Shown here one piece after another: positions 31,984-41,382 of a stretch of 64,000 nucleotides of DNA. The position numbers and the translations under genes are program-made. The first letter of the stretch is position 1. The number at the start of each line of letters is the position of its first letter. Location of the stretch: contig NZ_JASISV010000004.1 of the NCBI RefSeq assembly GCF_030063305.1, forward strand, positions 119,227 through 183,226, given 5' to 3'. The notes below the pieces were generated by a model that saw only the letters and a list, made by a program, of their open reading frames with translations, was not told where the DNA came from and did no database searches. This stretch comes from Salinibacterium sp. G-O1 (lineage in GTDB: Bacteria > Actinomycetota > Actinomycetes > Actinomycetales > Microbacteriaceae).

Positions 31984-32217
31984 CTAGAGGTCTTCGGCTA
32001 CCGCGTCGGCGTCGACGGCCGGGCGGGAACGGCGCGCGACGATGTCGAGCGCAACCGCATCCCGCAGTTTGCCGAAGAAAAGGTAGCTGGCGCAGAAGCT
32101 GACCACGGCCGCAATGACGGCACACAGCCACGGCACGATGCCTGCGAGAAGCAGCGCGACGAAGATCACAGCGAACAAACCGATGCGCACGAGGCTGTAG
32201 GCGACCCAGGGTTTCAC
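31984..32217 (-). CDS. DUF4229-type small membrane protein
   Basis: A 77-residue protein with two helices, YSLVRIGLFAVIFVALLLAGI and LCAVIAAVVSFCASYLFF, then a charged tail RDAVALDIVARRSRPAVDADA. This is the DUF4229 pattern seen in actinobacteria. GTG start at 32217, 6 nt after a TACACT box. Function unknown. Confidence 0.8.
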   Translation of the reverse strand: MKPWVAYSLVRIGLFAVIFVALLLAGIVPWLCAVIAAVVSFCASYLFFGKLRDAVALDIVARRSRPAVDADAVAEDL

Positions 32218-32223
32218 CCTCAC

Positions 32224-32265
32224 AGTGTATGCACGCAGGCTGGGCGCAGCTTGCAAGCCTAGAAT
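32224..32265. promoter_or_regulatory. Divergent leaderless promoters of the DUF4229 and PLDc_N genes
   Basis: Minus strand TACACT (32224-32229), 6 nt to the GTG. Plus strand TAGAAT (32260-32265), 6 nt to the ATG at 32272. Confidence 0.5.
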
Positions 32266-32271
32266 CGTTGT

Positions 32272-32607
32272 ATGTCTCGTCTGCTCGTCATCGCGCCACT
32301 GATCGTCCTTGCCCTGGACGTGTTCGCGATCGTCGACCTCATCCTCATCGAGCAGCGGCGCGTCAGGGCGATGCCGAAGGTCGTGTGGGTCATCGTGATC
32401 GTGCTGCTTCCGATCATCGGAGCCGTGCTGTGGTTCTTCCTCGGCAGGGAGAGCGCCACCGGCGGCAGCGGCCAGCGGCGCACGGTCGCCCCCGACGATG
32501 ACCCGTCGTTCCTGAGGAACATCCGCAGGGATGAGGAACAGGATGAGCGCATCCGTCGCCTTGAGCAGGAGCTCGCAGACCTCGACGATGACCCGCCCAA
32601 AGACTGA
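32272..32607 (+). CDS. PLDc_N-domain membrane protein
   Basis: A 111-residue protein with two helices ([44 protein letters not shown]) forming the PLDc_N domain found at the N-terminus of cardiolipin synthases, then a charged coiled-coil tail ([21 protein letters not shown]). Overlaps menD by 20 nt. Function unknown. Confidence 0.85.
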   Translation: MSRLLVIAPLIVLALDVFAIVDLILIEQRRVRAMPKVVWVIVIVLLPIIGAVLWFFLGRESATGGSGQRRTVAPDDDPSFLRNIRRDEEQDERIRRLEQELADLDDDPPKD

Positions 32608-34237
32608 CTCCCCGGCGACAGATTTCGCGGTCGCCCTTCTCGATGAGTTCGTTCGTCTCGGCGTTCGCGATGTGGTGCTCGGCCCAGGGTCGCGCTCGCA
32701 GGCGCTCGCCCTCGCTGCCGCCGAATTCGACCGTCTCGGGATGCTGCGCCTCAGGGTGCGCATAGACGAGAGGGTCGGCGGCTTCCTCGCGCTCGGCATC
32801 GCGATCGAGACCCGCACGCCGGTGCTGCTGGTCACCACCTCCGGTACGGCCGTCGCGAACCTGCATCCTGCTGTGCTGGAGGCCCATCACTCCGGCGTTC
32901 CGCTCATCGTGCTCAGCGGGGACCGTCCGGACGAGCTGCGCGGCATCGGCTCCAACCAGACCACTGAGCAGCCCGGCATTTTTGGTGCCGCCGTGACGCG
33001 CACCTGGGACGTGGGCGCGCCCATCGGTGAGCCCGGCGAGCAGGATGCCGCAGCTCAGCTCGCACGTGATGCCTTCGCCGCGGCATCCGGCCCCGTGCAT
33101 CTCAACCTTTCGTTCGCCGAACCGCTCTCGGCCCCGCTAATGCTCGAGGCCCCCGCCGTGGAGCCCGCGGAGGAGGACTCGACGCCGGAAGTGCACCCTG
33201 GCCCCGCCGCCCTGGAACTGAGGTGCCTGCCCGGCACTGTCGTGGTCGCGGGCACGGGCGCGGGGGAGCGCGCAGAGGAGGTCGCGCGCGAGCTCGGAGC
33301 TCCGCTCATCGCCGAGGTCGCCAGCGGTGCGCACTTCGGCCCCAACCTGGTGGTTGCCTACCGCGAGCTGCTGGATACCGGCAACTTCGGTGACCGGGTC
33401 GCGCGGGTGATCGTGTTTGGTCATCCGACGCTGAGCCGCGAGGTGCCCGCCCTGATCCAGCGGCGCGGGGTCGAGACGATCGTCGTCCGCAACTCGTCTG
33501 CCGACGACTACAACCCCGGCCACCGGGTCTCCACCTTCGCCGACGCGGTGACCGTGACCGGCGACCCGAGCGCTGACCGCGCGTGGGTCGGCCGCTGGGT
33601 GAGCGCCTCCCGCGCCCTGATCCAGCCGGTGGACGCAGCTCCGGATGCCACGGCAGACCCGGCCACGCATGCCAAAGCCGAACTCGCCGCCGTGCGCGCA
33701 CCCGTCACACGCCGCTCGCTGGTTGAGGCCGTCTGGCGAGCCACCTGGCCGCACGACCGGCTCGTTCTCGGAGCATCCAGGCTCATCCGTGAGGTGGATC
33801 GCGTCGCGACCGGCAAGAAGATTTCGGTGCACGCCAACCGTGGTCTCGCGGGCATCGACGGCACCATCTCCACGGCGCTGGGGATCGCGCTGTCGAGCCA
33901 GCCGGCCTCCGCGGGAACAACGAGGGTGCTGCTCGGCGACCTGGCTCTGCTGCACGATGCCGGCGCGCTGCTGTTCGGCGTCGGTGAGGAACGTCCCCGC
34001 ATCCAGGTGATCGTCGGCAACGACAACGGCGGAACGATCTTCGACGGGCTCGAGGTGGCCAGAAGCGCGGGCGCCAACTTCGACAGGGTGCTGTTGACGC
34101 CCCAGCAGGTGGTGATCGAGCAGCTCGCCGCGGCGTACGGCTGGTCGTACTTGCGCGTCGACACCAGGGGCCAGCTCGACCAGGCGCTGACGGCATCCAC
34201 CGGGCAGACCATCATCGAAGTGCCCCTCGCCCGCTAA
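32588..34237 (+). CDS. menD: SEPHCHC synthase
   Basis: A 549-residue thiamine-diphosphate enzyme that makes SEPHCHC from isochorismate and 2-oxoglutarate. Seen: [30 protein letters not shown] (cofactor-activating glutamate), [32 protein letters not shown], and the diphosphate-binding [13 protein letters not shown] with [14 protein letters not shown]. The ATG at 32588 lies within the end of the PLDc_N gene, indicating coupling. Confidence 0.95.
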   Translation: MTRPKTDSPATDFAVALLDEFVRLGVRDVVLGPGSRSQALALAAAEFDRLGMLRLRVRIDERVGGFLALGIAIETRTPVLLVTTSGTAVANLHPAVLEAHHSGVPLIVLSGDRPDELRGIGSNQTTEQPGIFGAAVTRTWDVGAPIGEPGEQDAAAQLARDAFAAASGPVHLNLSFAEPLSAPLMLEAPAVEPAEEDSTPEVHPGPAALELRCLPGTVVVAGTGAGERAEEVARELGAPLIAEVASGAHFGPNLVVAYRELLDTGNFGDRVARVIVFGHPTLSREVPALIQRRGVETIVVRNSSADDYNPGHRVSTFADAVTVTGDPSADRAWVGRWVSASRALIQPVDAAPDATADPATHAKAELAAVRAPVTRRSLVEAVWRATWPHDRLVLGASRLIREVDRVATGKKISVHANRGLAGIDGTISTALGIALSSQPASAGTTRVLLGDLALLHDAGALLFGVGEERPRIQVIVGNDNGGTIFDGLEVARSAGANFDRVLLTPQQVVIEQLAAAYGWSYLRVDTRGQLDQALTASTGQTIIEVPLAR

Positions 34238-34250
34238 CGTGCGTCAGCGC

Positions 34251-34256
34251 TAGCGT
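34251..34256 (+). promoter_or_regulatory. Leaderless -10 box of ppk2
   Basis: TAGCGT, then GAGGGG, then ATG at 34263; same layout as psuG, with the purines too close to act as a ribosome site. Confidence 0.5.
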
Positions 34257-34262
34257 GAGGGG

Positions 34263-35087
34263 ATGAGCCACCTCTTTCCTGTCGCCGCCGGTTTCGACCT
34301 CTCCGAGATCGACCCATCATCCACACCGGGTTTCTCCGGCGATAAGAAGGATGCCGAGCGCGAGCTCGCGTCGCACGGCTCCACGCTCGCCGCCCTGCAG
34401 GAGCGGCTCTACGCCGAGAGCAAGTTCGGCGGAACGCGCAATGTGCTGCTCGTTCTGCAGGCGATGGACACCGCAGGCAAGGGCGGCATCGTGCGGCACG
34501 TCATCGGCGAGACCGATCCGCAGGGCATCCACCTGTTCGCGTTTAAGGCGCCCACCGAGGAGGAGAAGTCGCACGATTTCCTGTGGCGCATTCGCAAACA
34601 ACTGCCAGCGGCCGGGAAGATCGGCGTTTTCGACCGCTCCCACTATGAGGACGTGCTGATCCACCGGGTGCGCGGGTTCTCGACTCCCGAGGTGATCGAG
34701 GAGCGTTACGGCATCATCAACGAGTTTGAGCGGGAGCTCGCCGAGTCGGGCACGACCATCATCAAGGTGATGCTTCACATCAGCGCCGACGAGCAGAAGG
34801 AACGTCTGCAGGAGCGACTCGACCGGCCAGACAAGCACTGGAAGTACAACCCCGGTGACGTCGACGAGCGACTCAAGTGGGCCGCCTACCAGGAGGCGTA
34901 CCAGGTCGCCCTCACCCGCACCTCGACAGTGGATGCGCCGTGGTACGTGATCCCGGCAGACCACAAGTGGTACGCCCGCTGGGCCGTGCAGCAGCTGCTG
35001 CTCGAGGCGCTTGAGCGCATCGACCCGCAGTGGCCGCCCGTGGACTATGACATCGAGGTCGAGAAGGTGCGGCTGGCCGAGAGTTAG
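34263..35087 (+). CDS. ppk2: Polyphosphate kinase 2 family protein
   Basis: A 274-residue P-loop kinase that transfers phosphate between polyphosphate and nucleotides. Walker A is LQAMDTAGKGGIVRHV, the lid and Walker B lie in GKIGVFDRSHYEDVLIHRVRG, and DRPDKHWKYNPGDVDERLKW is a family signature. Single-domain; whether it acts on AMP or ADP cannot be told. The stop overlaps menF in ttag. Confidence 0.93.
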   Translation: MSHLFPVAAGFDLSEIDPSSTPGFSGDKKDAERELASHGSTLAALQERLYAESKFGGTRNVLLVLQAMDTAGKGGIVRHVIGETDPQGIHLFAFKAPTEEEKSHDFLWRIRKQLPAAGKIGVFDRSHYEDVLIHRVRGFSTPEVIEERYGIINEFERELAESGTTIIKVMLHISADEQKERLQERLDRPDKHWKYNPGDVDERLKWAAYQEAYQVALTRTSTVDAPWYVIPADHKWYARWAVQQLLLEALERIDPQWPPVDYDIEVEKVRLAES

Positions 35088-36340
35088 ATCGACGCGGCGC
35101 GGAAGGCGTCGACCACCGGGCGGAACTTGAGGCCGGTCTCAGCGAGCTCCCCGTTCGGATCCGACTCCGCCACGATGCCGGCCCCGGCGTATGCCGTCAC
35201 GGTGCGCGAGCCGCCCTGGGTCGGGGAGATCTGCGCACACCGCAGGGCGATGGCCCACTCCCCGTCACCGTTCGCGTCAACCCAGCCGACCGGTCCCGCG
35301 TAACGACCGCGGTCGAACGGCTCCAGCCCGGCGATCAGCGACAGCGCGGCATCCGTCGGGTCTCCGGCGACGGCCGCGGTGGGATGCATCGCGGCGACGA
35401 GATCGAGCGCGCTCGAACCGTCGGTGAGCGCGCCGGTCACATCGCTCGCCAAGTGCCAGATGTTGCGCAGCTGCAGCGGGAACGGCCGCGAGTTCGCGAC
35501 CAGCGAGGAGCTGCGCGGGCCGAGCGAGTCGAGCACGCTCTGCAATGCGAAGGCGTGCTCGGCGAGATCCTTGGGGGATTCGGCCAGAGCGGCGGCGGCG
35601 CGAGCGTCACTCGTGGGGTCTGGCCCTCTGGCCGCGCTGCCGGCCAGTACGCGCGCACTCACGACTCCGCCTCGCGCCCTGACGAGAGTCTCGGGGCTCG
35701 AGCCGATCAGCCCGTCCACCGCGAACGTGAAGGTGTCTGGGTAGGCGGCGGCGAGGGCGCCGATCGGCAGGCGGAGGTCTGCGTCATCCGGAATCTGGGC
35801 AATCAGGTCGCGGGCGACCACGACCTTGCGGGCGGCACCCGAGGTGATCGACCGCACGGTGGAGTCGACGGCGGAAAGGTAGCCAGCCTCCGTCATGAGC
35901 GCCGGTGAGAAGCTCGACGGGAAAGGTTCGCCGATCGGGCGGGGATCGGGGATCACGGAGTCCCCGCCGCCGATGCGGGTCACCCAGGACAGCGTGCCGT
36001 GACGTCCGACGATCATCGACGGAACCACGAGCACGCTGGTGCAGTCGGACTCGTCGGCGAACGCGAAGCTGCCGAAGGCCACCAGGCCGGTGCCGGCGCA
36101 GGCGACCGGGTCGGTCACGGTCGCGGCGGCGGCGATCGCACGCCAGACTTCCGCGGCATCCTGAAGCCGGGAGGGTCCTGAGAATTCGAGCCGTAGGGCG
36201 ACCCCGAGGCCGACGATGCCGTCGCCGTTGCGGATGAAGGCGAGAGGATCGTGCGCATCGGGGAGCCCGATAAGTGGCGGGGATGCACGCAGCGCTGTGG
36301 TGACGGCCGTCAGCGGCGGGAAAGCTCGCGGGCCGTTCAC
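35084..36340 (-). CDS. menF: Isochorismate synthase
   Basis: A 418-residue chorismate-using enzyme. C-terminal signatures are LIGSSPETLVRARGGVVSARVLAGSAARG, LRNIWHLASDVTGAL, MHPTAAVAGDPTDAAL and the metal-binding WAIALRCAQI region. It commits chorismate to menaquinone; a salicylate or siderophore role is less likely among men genes. GTG start, 7 nt after TAAGCT. Confidence 0.92.
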   Translation of the reverse strand: MNGPRAFPPLTAVTTALRASPPLIGLPDAHDPLAFIRNGDGIVGLGVALRLEFSGPSRLQDAAEVWRAIAAAATVTDPVACAGTGLVAFGSFAFADESDCTSVLVVPSMIVGRHGTLSWVTRIGGGDSVIPDPRPIGEPFPSSFSPALMTEAGYLSAVDSTVRSITSGAARKVVVARDLIAQIPDDADLRLPIGALAAAYPDTFTFAVDGLIGSSPETLVRARGGVVSARVLAGSAARGPDPTSDARAAAALAESPKDLAEHAFALQSVLDSLGPRSSSLVANSRPFPLQLRNIWHLASDVTGALTDGSSALDLVAAMHPTAAVAGDPTDAALSLIAGLEPFDRGRYAGPVGWVDANGDGEWAIALRCAQISPTQGGSRTVTAYAGAGIVAESDPNGELAETGLKFRPVVDAFRAASI

Positions 36341-36347
36341 GCTATCG

Positions 36348-36395
36348 AGCTTACCCTCGGCTCCGAAGACTTCCTGTGGACAACAACCGTAGACT
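36348..36395. promoter_or_regulatory. Divergent leaderless promoters of menF and menG
   Basis: Minus strand TAAGCT (36348-36353), 7 nt to the menF GTG. Plus strand TAGACT (36390-36395), 6 nt to the menG GTG at 36402. Confidence 0.55.
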
Positions 36396-36401
36396 TATCC
36401 T

Positions 36402-37193
36402 GTGAGTAAAGCGGACATGACAAAGCAGCCTGGCGAGGTCTCGAGCATGTTCGACGATGTAGCCAAGCGCTATGACCGAACCAACAACGTGCTCTCAGCA
36501 GGCAACGCCGTTCTGTGGCGAGCCGCGACGGTGCGTGCCGTGGCGCCGGCCGCTGGTGAGCGCATCCTCGACATCGCCGCGGGAACCGGCACGAGTTCAG
36601 CGGCGCTGCAGCGCAGGGGCGCCCGCGTAGTGGCCGTCGACTTCTCGCCGGGCATGGTCGCCGAGGGGCGTCGCAAGCACAACAACATCGAGTTCATCGT
36701 GGCCGACGCAGAGGCATTGCCGTTCGGTGACGACGAGTTCGATGCGGTCACGATCAGCTTCGGCCTGCGCAACATCTCAGACCCCAAGCTCGCGCTCAGC
36801 GAAATGTACCGGGTGCTGAAGCCCGGCGGGAGGCTCGTCATTTGCGAGTTCTCCAAGCCTCCGGTCGCCATCGTGCGTGAGAGCTACTGGGCGTACCTCA
36901 GTCACGTCATGCCGCTCGTGGCCAGGGGAACGAGCTCGAACCCGGCCGCGTATTCGTACCTGGCTGAGTCGATCAAGGAATGGCCAGACCAGAGCGAACT
37001 CAGCCAGTGGATCCGCGGAGCCGGTTTCACCAGGGTCGCGTACCGCAACCTGACCGCCGGAGTCGTCGCCCTTCACCGCGGACACAAGCCGATGGATGCC
37101 GCGGTGCTGGCCTCCATCGCGAAGCGCAAAGACAACGCCACACGCCCCATCAAGATCGTCAAGCCTGCCTCATCCGAGACCCCGAAGCAGTAG
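36402..37193 (+). CDS. menG: Demethylmenaquinone methyltransferase
   Basis: A 263-residue UbiE/MenG methyltransferase performing the last step of menaquinone synthesis. Seen: VSSMFDDVAKRYDRTNNVLSAG (UbiE signature 1), ILDIAAGTGTSS (SAM motif I), VTISFGLRNISDPKLALSEMYRVLKPGG (signature 2). A basic tail after about 230 (KRKDNATRPIKIVK) is an actinobacterial extension. GTG start. Confidence 0.95.
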   Translation: MSKADMTKQPGEVSSMFDDVAKRYDRTNNVLSAGNAVLWRAATVRAVAPAAGERILDIAAGTGTSSAALQRRGARVVAVDFSPGMVAEGRRKHNNIEFIVADAEALPFGDDEFDAVTISFGLRNISDPKLALSEMYRVLKPGGRLVICEFSKPPVAIVRESYWAYLSHVMPLVARGTSSNPAAYSYLAESIKEWPDQSELSQWIRGAGFTRVAYRNLTAGVVALHRGHKPMDAAVLASIAKRKDNATRPIKIVKPASSETPKQ

Positions 37194-37221
37194 CTTCCCC
37201 AACCGAGAACCGGTCGAGAAC

Positions 37222-38298
37222 GTGAAACCGAGCCTGCCGCTCGCTCGTCGCAGCAACACCCTGAGCTCTTCGCTCGGGCTGGGCGAGAAGCTGTTCGCCT
37301 CCAGCGACGAGAAAAAGTTCGCGATAGCGATCGAGAAGGGCCTCGATCAGGTCGAAGCTGGCCTTCTCGGTGAGGTGCAGTTCGCCGACGAAATTGCGGA
37401 TGTCACCACCCGATACCTACTGGAGGCCGGCGGAAAGCGGGTGCGTCCGGTGCTCACTCTGCTCGCCGCGCAACTGGGCACCGGCAACAACGACAACGTG
37501 ATTAAGGCGGCGCAGGCCGTCGAGATCACCCACCTCGCATCCCTCTACCACGACGACGTCATGGACGAAGCGCAGATGCGTCGCGGGGTTCCGAGCGCCC
37601 AGTCGGTGTGGGGCAACTCGGTGGCGATCCTCACCGGCGACCTGCTCTTCGCGCGCGCCAGCAAGCTGGTCGCTGGCCTCGGCGAGCGTGCACTCATTCT
37701 GCAGGCCAACACGTTCGAGCGGCTGTGCCTCGGCCAGCTGCACGAAACGCTCGGCCCACGCCCTGGCGAAGATCCGGTCGAGCATTATCTGCAGGTGCTG
37801 GCCGACAAGACCGGATCGCTGATCGCAACGGCCGCCGAGATCGGCGTGCTGTTCTCCGAGGCATCCGAAGACTACATAGTGCCGGTGCGCACCTTCGGTG
37901 AGAAGATCGGCGTCGCCTTCCAGCTCGTCGACGACATCATCGACATGTCAGCCGAGACCGACGTCACGGGAAAGTCCGCTGGCACCGACCTCCGTGCAGG
38001 GGTGTCGACCCTTCCCCTGCTGTACCTGCGCGAGCAGGCGAGAACGGATCAGGATGCCGCTGATCTGCTCACCCGCATCGAGCGTGACGTCAACGCGGCC
38101 TTCTATGGTGAAGCCGACGAGGCCGACCTTGCCGCGGCCGTTGCGGAGCTGCGGGAGCACCCGGTCACCGCGCGCACCCTCGACGAGGCGCGGCGCTGGG
38201 CAGCGGATGCCGTCGCCGCGCTCGCCCCACTGCCGGAGGGCCCCGTCAAGAAGGCCCTCACGCGATTCGCGGAATCCATAGTCGAGCGCTCGAACTAG
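37222..38298 (+). CDS. Polyprenyl diphosphate synthase (all-trans)
   Basis: A 358-residue isoprenyl chain-elongation enzyme. The first aspartate-rich motif is LYHDDVMDEAQMRRG, the second FQLVDDIIDMSAE, with GGKRVRPVLTLLAA before them. Small residues before the first motif suggest long-chain products, fitting the menaquinone side chain. It follows menG by 28 nt; GTG at 37222 is the best start, with only a weak GAGAA ribosome site. Confidence 0.92.
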   Translation: MKPSLPLARRSNTLSSSLGLGEKLFASSDEKKFAIAIEKGLDQVEAGLLGEVQFADEIADVTTRYLLEAGGKRVRPVLTLLAAQLGTGNNDNVIKAAQAVEITHLASLYHDDVMDEAQMRRGVPSAQSVWGNSVAILTGDLLFARASKLVAGLGERALILQANTFERLCLGQLHETLGPRPGEDPVEHYLQVLADKTGSLIATAAEIGVLFSEASEDYIVPVRTFGEKIGVAFQLVDDIIDMSAETDVTGKSAGTDLRAGVSTLPLLYLREQARTDQDAADLLTRIERDVNAAFYGEADEADLAAAVAELREHPVTARTLDEARRWAADAVAALAPLPEGPVKKALTRFAESIVERSN

Positions 38299-38344
38299 TC
38301 TTCCGGTGGCAGTTTCTGCCGCCCCAAGTGAACGGAACACAACC

Positions 38345-39682
38345 ATGACCAAGCTTCGCCTGGCCATTGTCGGCGCTGGACCTGCCGGTATCTATGCAGC
38401 AGACATCCTCCTCAAGACCGAGAGGAAGTTCGATGTCTCGATCGACCTGTTCGAGCAGCTTCCGGCCCCGTACGGCCTGGTCCGTTACGGTGTCGCGCCC
38501 GACCATCCCCGCATCAAGGGCATCATCACGGCGCTGAAGGACGTGCTCGACTCCGGTTCCATCCGCCTCTTCGGCAACGTCTACTTCGGGCGAGACATCA
38601 CTCTGAGCGACCTGAAGAAGCACTACAACGCCGTCATCTTCTCGACCGGTGCGATCCGGGATGCCCCTCTGGTCATTCCCGGAGTCGATCTGCCCGGCAG
38701 CTACGGCGCCGCCGACTTCGTGAGCTGGTACGACGGCCACCCGGACGTGCCGCGCGAGTGGCCGCTCGAGGCGGCATCCGTCGCCGTTGTTGGCAATGGC
38801 AACGTGGCGCTGGATGTGGCCCGCATGCTCGCGAAGCACGCCGATGACCTGCTGCCGACCGAGATTCCCGCCAACGTCTACGAGGGGCTGAAAGCCTCCC
38901 CGGTCACCGACGTGCACGTGTTCGGCCGCCGCGGCCCCGCGCAGGTCAAGTTCTCGCCGCTGGAATTGCGCGAGATGGGCGAGCTCAATGACGTCGACAT
39001 GATCGTCTACGACGAAGATTTCGACTATGACGAGGCATCGAAGGCGGCGATCGCCAGCAACAAGCAGGTGATGGTCATCGACAGGGTGCTGAACCAGTGG
39101 CGCACGCGCGAGACCGGTTCGGCCTCACGACGCCTTCACCTGCACTTCTACGCCAACCCTGTGGAGTTCACCGGCGAGAGCTTCAGGTACGAGCGCACCC
39201 GGCCAGACGGCGAGGGTGGGGTTGTCGGCACCGGCGAGTTCCGGGAAGTTCCGGCTCAGGCTCTTTACCGCGCGGTCGGATATTTCGGTTCGCCGCTGGA
39301 CGGCATCCCGTTCGACGACAAGCGCGGTGTCATCCCGAACCGCGAAGGCCAGGTTCTCGACGACAACGACCAGCAGGTCCATGGCGTGTACGCGACAGGC
39401 TGGATCAAGCGCGGGCCGGTCGGTCTCATCGGTCACACCAAGAGCGACGCGATGGAGACCGTCAAGCACGTGGTGAACGACCAGGCGAACTGGTGGTCAC
39501 CGGAACATCCCGAAGAGAGCGCGATCGTCGAACTGCTCGAGAGCCGCGGCGTCGAATTCACCAACCTCGATGGCTGGCACAACCTCGACTCACATGAGCT
39601 GAAGCTCGGTGAGCCCGCCGGTCGCGTCAGGATCAAGGTCGTCGAGCGCGACGAGATGATTGCTGTCTCGAACAAGCACTGA
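38345..39682 (+). CDS. fprA: Ferredoxin/flavodoxin-NADP+ reductase, FprA type
   Basis: A 445-residue adrenodoxin-reductase-like flavoprotein: LRLAIVGAGPAGIYAADILL (FAD), APYGLVRYGVAPDHPRIKG, SVAVVGNGNVALDVARML (NADP) and VYATGWIKRGPVGLIGHTKSDA. It passes electrons between NADPH and ferredoxin, for example for P450 or other oxygenases such as PaaABCDE; partners are not visible. The ATG at 38345 begins MTKLRLAIVG; 13 upstream codons are also open. Confidence 0.94.
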   Translation: MTKLRLAIVGAGPAGIYAADILLKTERKFDVSIDLFEQLPAPYGLVRYGVAPDHPRIKGIITALKDVLDSGSIRLFGNVYFGRDITLSDLKKHYNAVIFSTGAIRDAPLVIPGVDLPGSYGAADFVSWYDGHPDVPREWPLEAASVAVVGNGNVALDVARMLAKHADDLLPTEIPANVYEGLKASPVTDVHVFGRRGPAQVKFSPLELREMGELNDVDMIVYDEDFDYDEASKAAIASNKQVMVIDRVLNQWRTRETGSASRRLHLHFYANPVEFTGESFRYERTRPDGEGGVVGTGEFREVPAQALYRAVGYFGSPLDGIPFDDKRGVIPNREGQVLDDNDQQVHGVYATGWIKRGPVGLIGHTKSDAMETVKHVVNDQANWWSPEHPEESAIVELLESRGVEFTNLDGWHNLDSHELKLGEPAGRVRIKVVERDEMIAVSNKH

Positions 39683-39706
39683 GGCGGATGGCGGCTACTG
39701 CACTGC

Positions 39707-40594
39707 TCAGCGGCTTTTCGAATCACCCATCGCCTGGGAAAGTTCTGCTGCCGCATTCCGCACGTAGTTTCCCAGGATCTCGAGACGATCGCCGATGCGA
39801 GACTTTGGTGCACTCACATTGATCGCGGCCACAATGCGACCCGTGAAGTCGGTGACGGGTGCTGATGCACCGACGACACCGCTCTCTAATTCCTCATCGA
39901 GAGTCGCGTAGCCCCGCTCCCTGATCCGCTCTACCTCGGTGAGCAGTGATTCGAAGTCGTGGATCCTCGCCTTGCCCTCGGGCGGGGTGTCGAGCACTAC
40001 GAAACCTGCGGCAGACATTGCCGGATCGAGCGGCCCGACGATCGGCCGGTCGTGTCCGTGCTCGGCATACCAGGAGCGAAGCGACTCGCGGTCCCAATCG
40101 CTGATGAGCACTCTTCCCGACGGGGTCCGCCACGCCGCGGTCGTGACACCCTCCCAACCGGTCGATCGAAATTCATGCGGACTCAGCGCGCTCAACACCG
40201 TCAGCACATTCCCACCACGCAGTACACACAGGTGAGTCGTCTCGCGAGTGGAATGAGCAATCCGGTGGATCAGCGGGCGGGCACGTGCTGCGAGAGTCGC
40301 CTCCGAGGAGCGGGCAGCCAGCGCAAAGATGCGGCTGCCGAGTCGATAATTTAGGGTCAGCGGATCGCGATCCACGAGGCCCGCGTCGGCCAGGGTCGCC
40401 AATGAGCGTGACACCACCGTCTTGTCGCGTCCAATGAGCTGGGCAACTCTCACCACTCCGAGACCGTCTGACTCCATGGCTTCCGCGCTGCCAAGAATCT
40501 CGATGATCTCGATGTCCCGAGTTAGTCCCGATGAATTTCGACGCCCGGCCAACGATCCTGATTGTTCTTCGACGCTAATGGAGGGAATTGGCAT
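39707..40594 (-). CDS. IclR-family regulator of the adjacent catabolic operon
   Basis: A protein of about 295 residues. The N-terminal winged helix includes VVRVAQLIGRDKTVVSRSLATLADAGLVDRDPLTLNYRLGSRI. The C-terminal IclR effector domain has THLCVLRGGNVLTVLSAL, TPSGRVLISDWD, RERGYATLDEELESGVVGASAPVTDFTGRIVAAINVSAP. Divergent from the ABC transporter at 40717, so it most likely controls that operon in response to the imported compound. The start is uncertain: ATG 40594 is used, while GTG 40609 and ATG 40621 are in frame and none has a good ribosome site. Confidence 0.86.
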   Translation of the reverse strand: MPIPSISVEEQSGSLAGRRNSSGLTRDIEIIEILGSAEAMESDGLGVVRVAQLIGRDKTVVSRSLATLADAGLVDRDPLTLNYRLGSRIFALAARSSEATLAARARPLIHRIAHSTRETTHLCVLRGGNVLTVLSALSPHEFRSTGWEGVTTAAWRTPSGRVLISDWDRESLRSWYAEHGHDRPIVGPLDPAMSAAGFVVLDTPPEGKARIHDFESLLTEVERIRERGYATLDEELESGVVGASAPVTDFTGRIVAAINVSAPKSRIGDRLEILGNYVRNAAAELSQAMGDSKSR

Positions 40595-40621
40595 GGCTTG
40601 ATGATTCACCCTAATTGCCAT

Positions 40622-40716
40622 ATACGCAACACCTATTGGCGAATTGACATCAGCCCCGTATCGTAAAAACGGTCCGAACGTCGGATCCATCTCAACGAAG
40701 AGAGGAGCAGAGCTAC
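40622..40716. promoter_or_regulatory. Divergent promoter of the IclR gene and the catabolic operon
   Basis: TTGACA followed about 16 nt later by a TAAAAA-like box reads toward the transporter genes. Just downstream TCCGA and TCGGA form an inverted repeat around ACG, a possible IclR site. GAGAGGAG precedes the ATG at 40717. Confidence 0.45.
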
Positions 40717-41382
40717 ATGACTGAATTCAGTTTCGAATCTCTCATCATCTTTCTGAACCGGCGCTGGGATGACATTTTTGCTCTCATCGGCGAGCACATC
40801 GCCGTAGTAGCGATCTCCCTGGCCATCGCGCTTGTCGTCGGCGTCGGCATCGGGCTCCTCGTCTGGGACAAGCCCATCAGCCGATCTATTGCCATCACTT
40901 CAGCAGGCGTGGCGATCACCATCCCGTCGCTTGCACTGCTCGCGCTGCTCAGCCCCCTCCTGGGCCTCGGCTGGGGGCCGACCGTGGTGGCTTTGGTGTT
41001 TTACTCGCTGCTGCCGATCGTCAGGAACACCGTCGTCGGTTTGCGCGAAGTGCCGCCACACATGATCGAGTCAGCCTCGGGAATGGGAATGACGCCGGCC
41101 CGTGTGCTGCTGCGCATCCAACTGCCGATCGCATGGCCGATCATCCTGACCGGCACGCGTGTCGCCGCGCAACTCACGATCGGTATCGCCGCGATTGCCG
41201 CCTACGTCGCCGGTCCCGGGCTCGGTGCTTATATCTTCAAAGGCCTCTCGTCCCTGGGGTCGAAGAACGCACTCAACTTCGCGCTCACCGGCACCGTCGC
41301 CGTCGTGCTGCTGGCACTGCTTGTTGACGGACTGTTTGTACTTATCACTCGCTACTCGACATCAAGGGGTCTTCGTGCCTGA
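40717..41382 (+). CDS. ABC transporter permease, betaine/osmoprotectant (OpuC/YehW) type
   Basis: A 221-residue permease with about six helices and the EAA loop MIESASGMGMTPARVLLRIQLPIAWPIILTG. The pattern VAITIPSLALLALLSPLLGLGWGPTVVALVFYSLLPIVRNTVVGL is typical of quaternary-amine importers of the OpuC/ProW-like group. First gene of the operon; TGA overlaps the next GTG. Substrate inferred from family only. Confidence 0.9.
   Translation: MTEFSFESLIIFLNRRWDDIFALIGEHIAVVAISLAIALVVGVGIGLLVWDKPISRSIAITSAGVAITIPSLALLALLSPLLGLGWGPTVVALVFYSLLPIVRNTVVGLREVPPHMIESASGMGMTPARVLLRIQLPIAWPIILTGTRVAAQLTIGIAAIAAYVAGPGLGAYIFKGLSSLGSKNALNFALTGTVAVVLLALLVDGLFVLITRYSTSRGLRA

Noticed and set aside
31412..32131. 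Minus-strand reading frames encoding MTESRASRPRIRAFLDSK-like peptides
   Set aside because: They lie in and around the two palindromic repeat copies, differ only as the repeats do, and continue into sequence antisense to menA or over the DUF4229 gene. A by-product of the repeat is the simpler explanation.
32218..32838. Long N-terminal extension of the DUF4229 frame
   Set aside because: The open frame covers the PLDc_N and menD starts on the other strand; the two-helix protein beginning with GTG at 32217 fits the family and has a promoter box.
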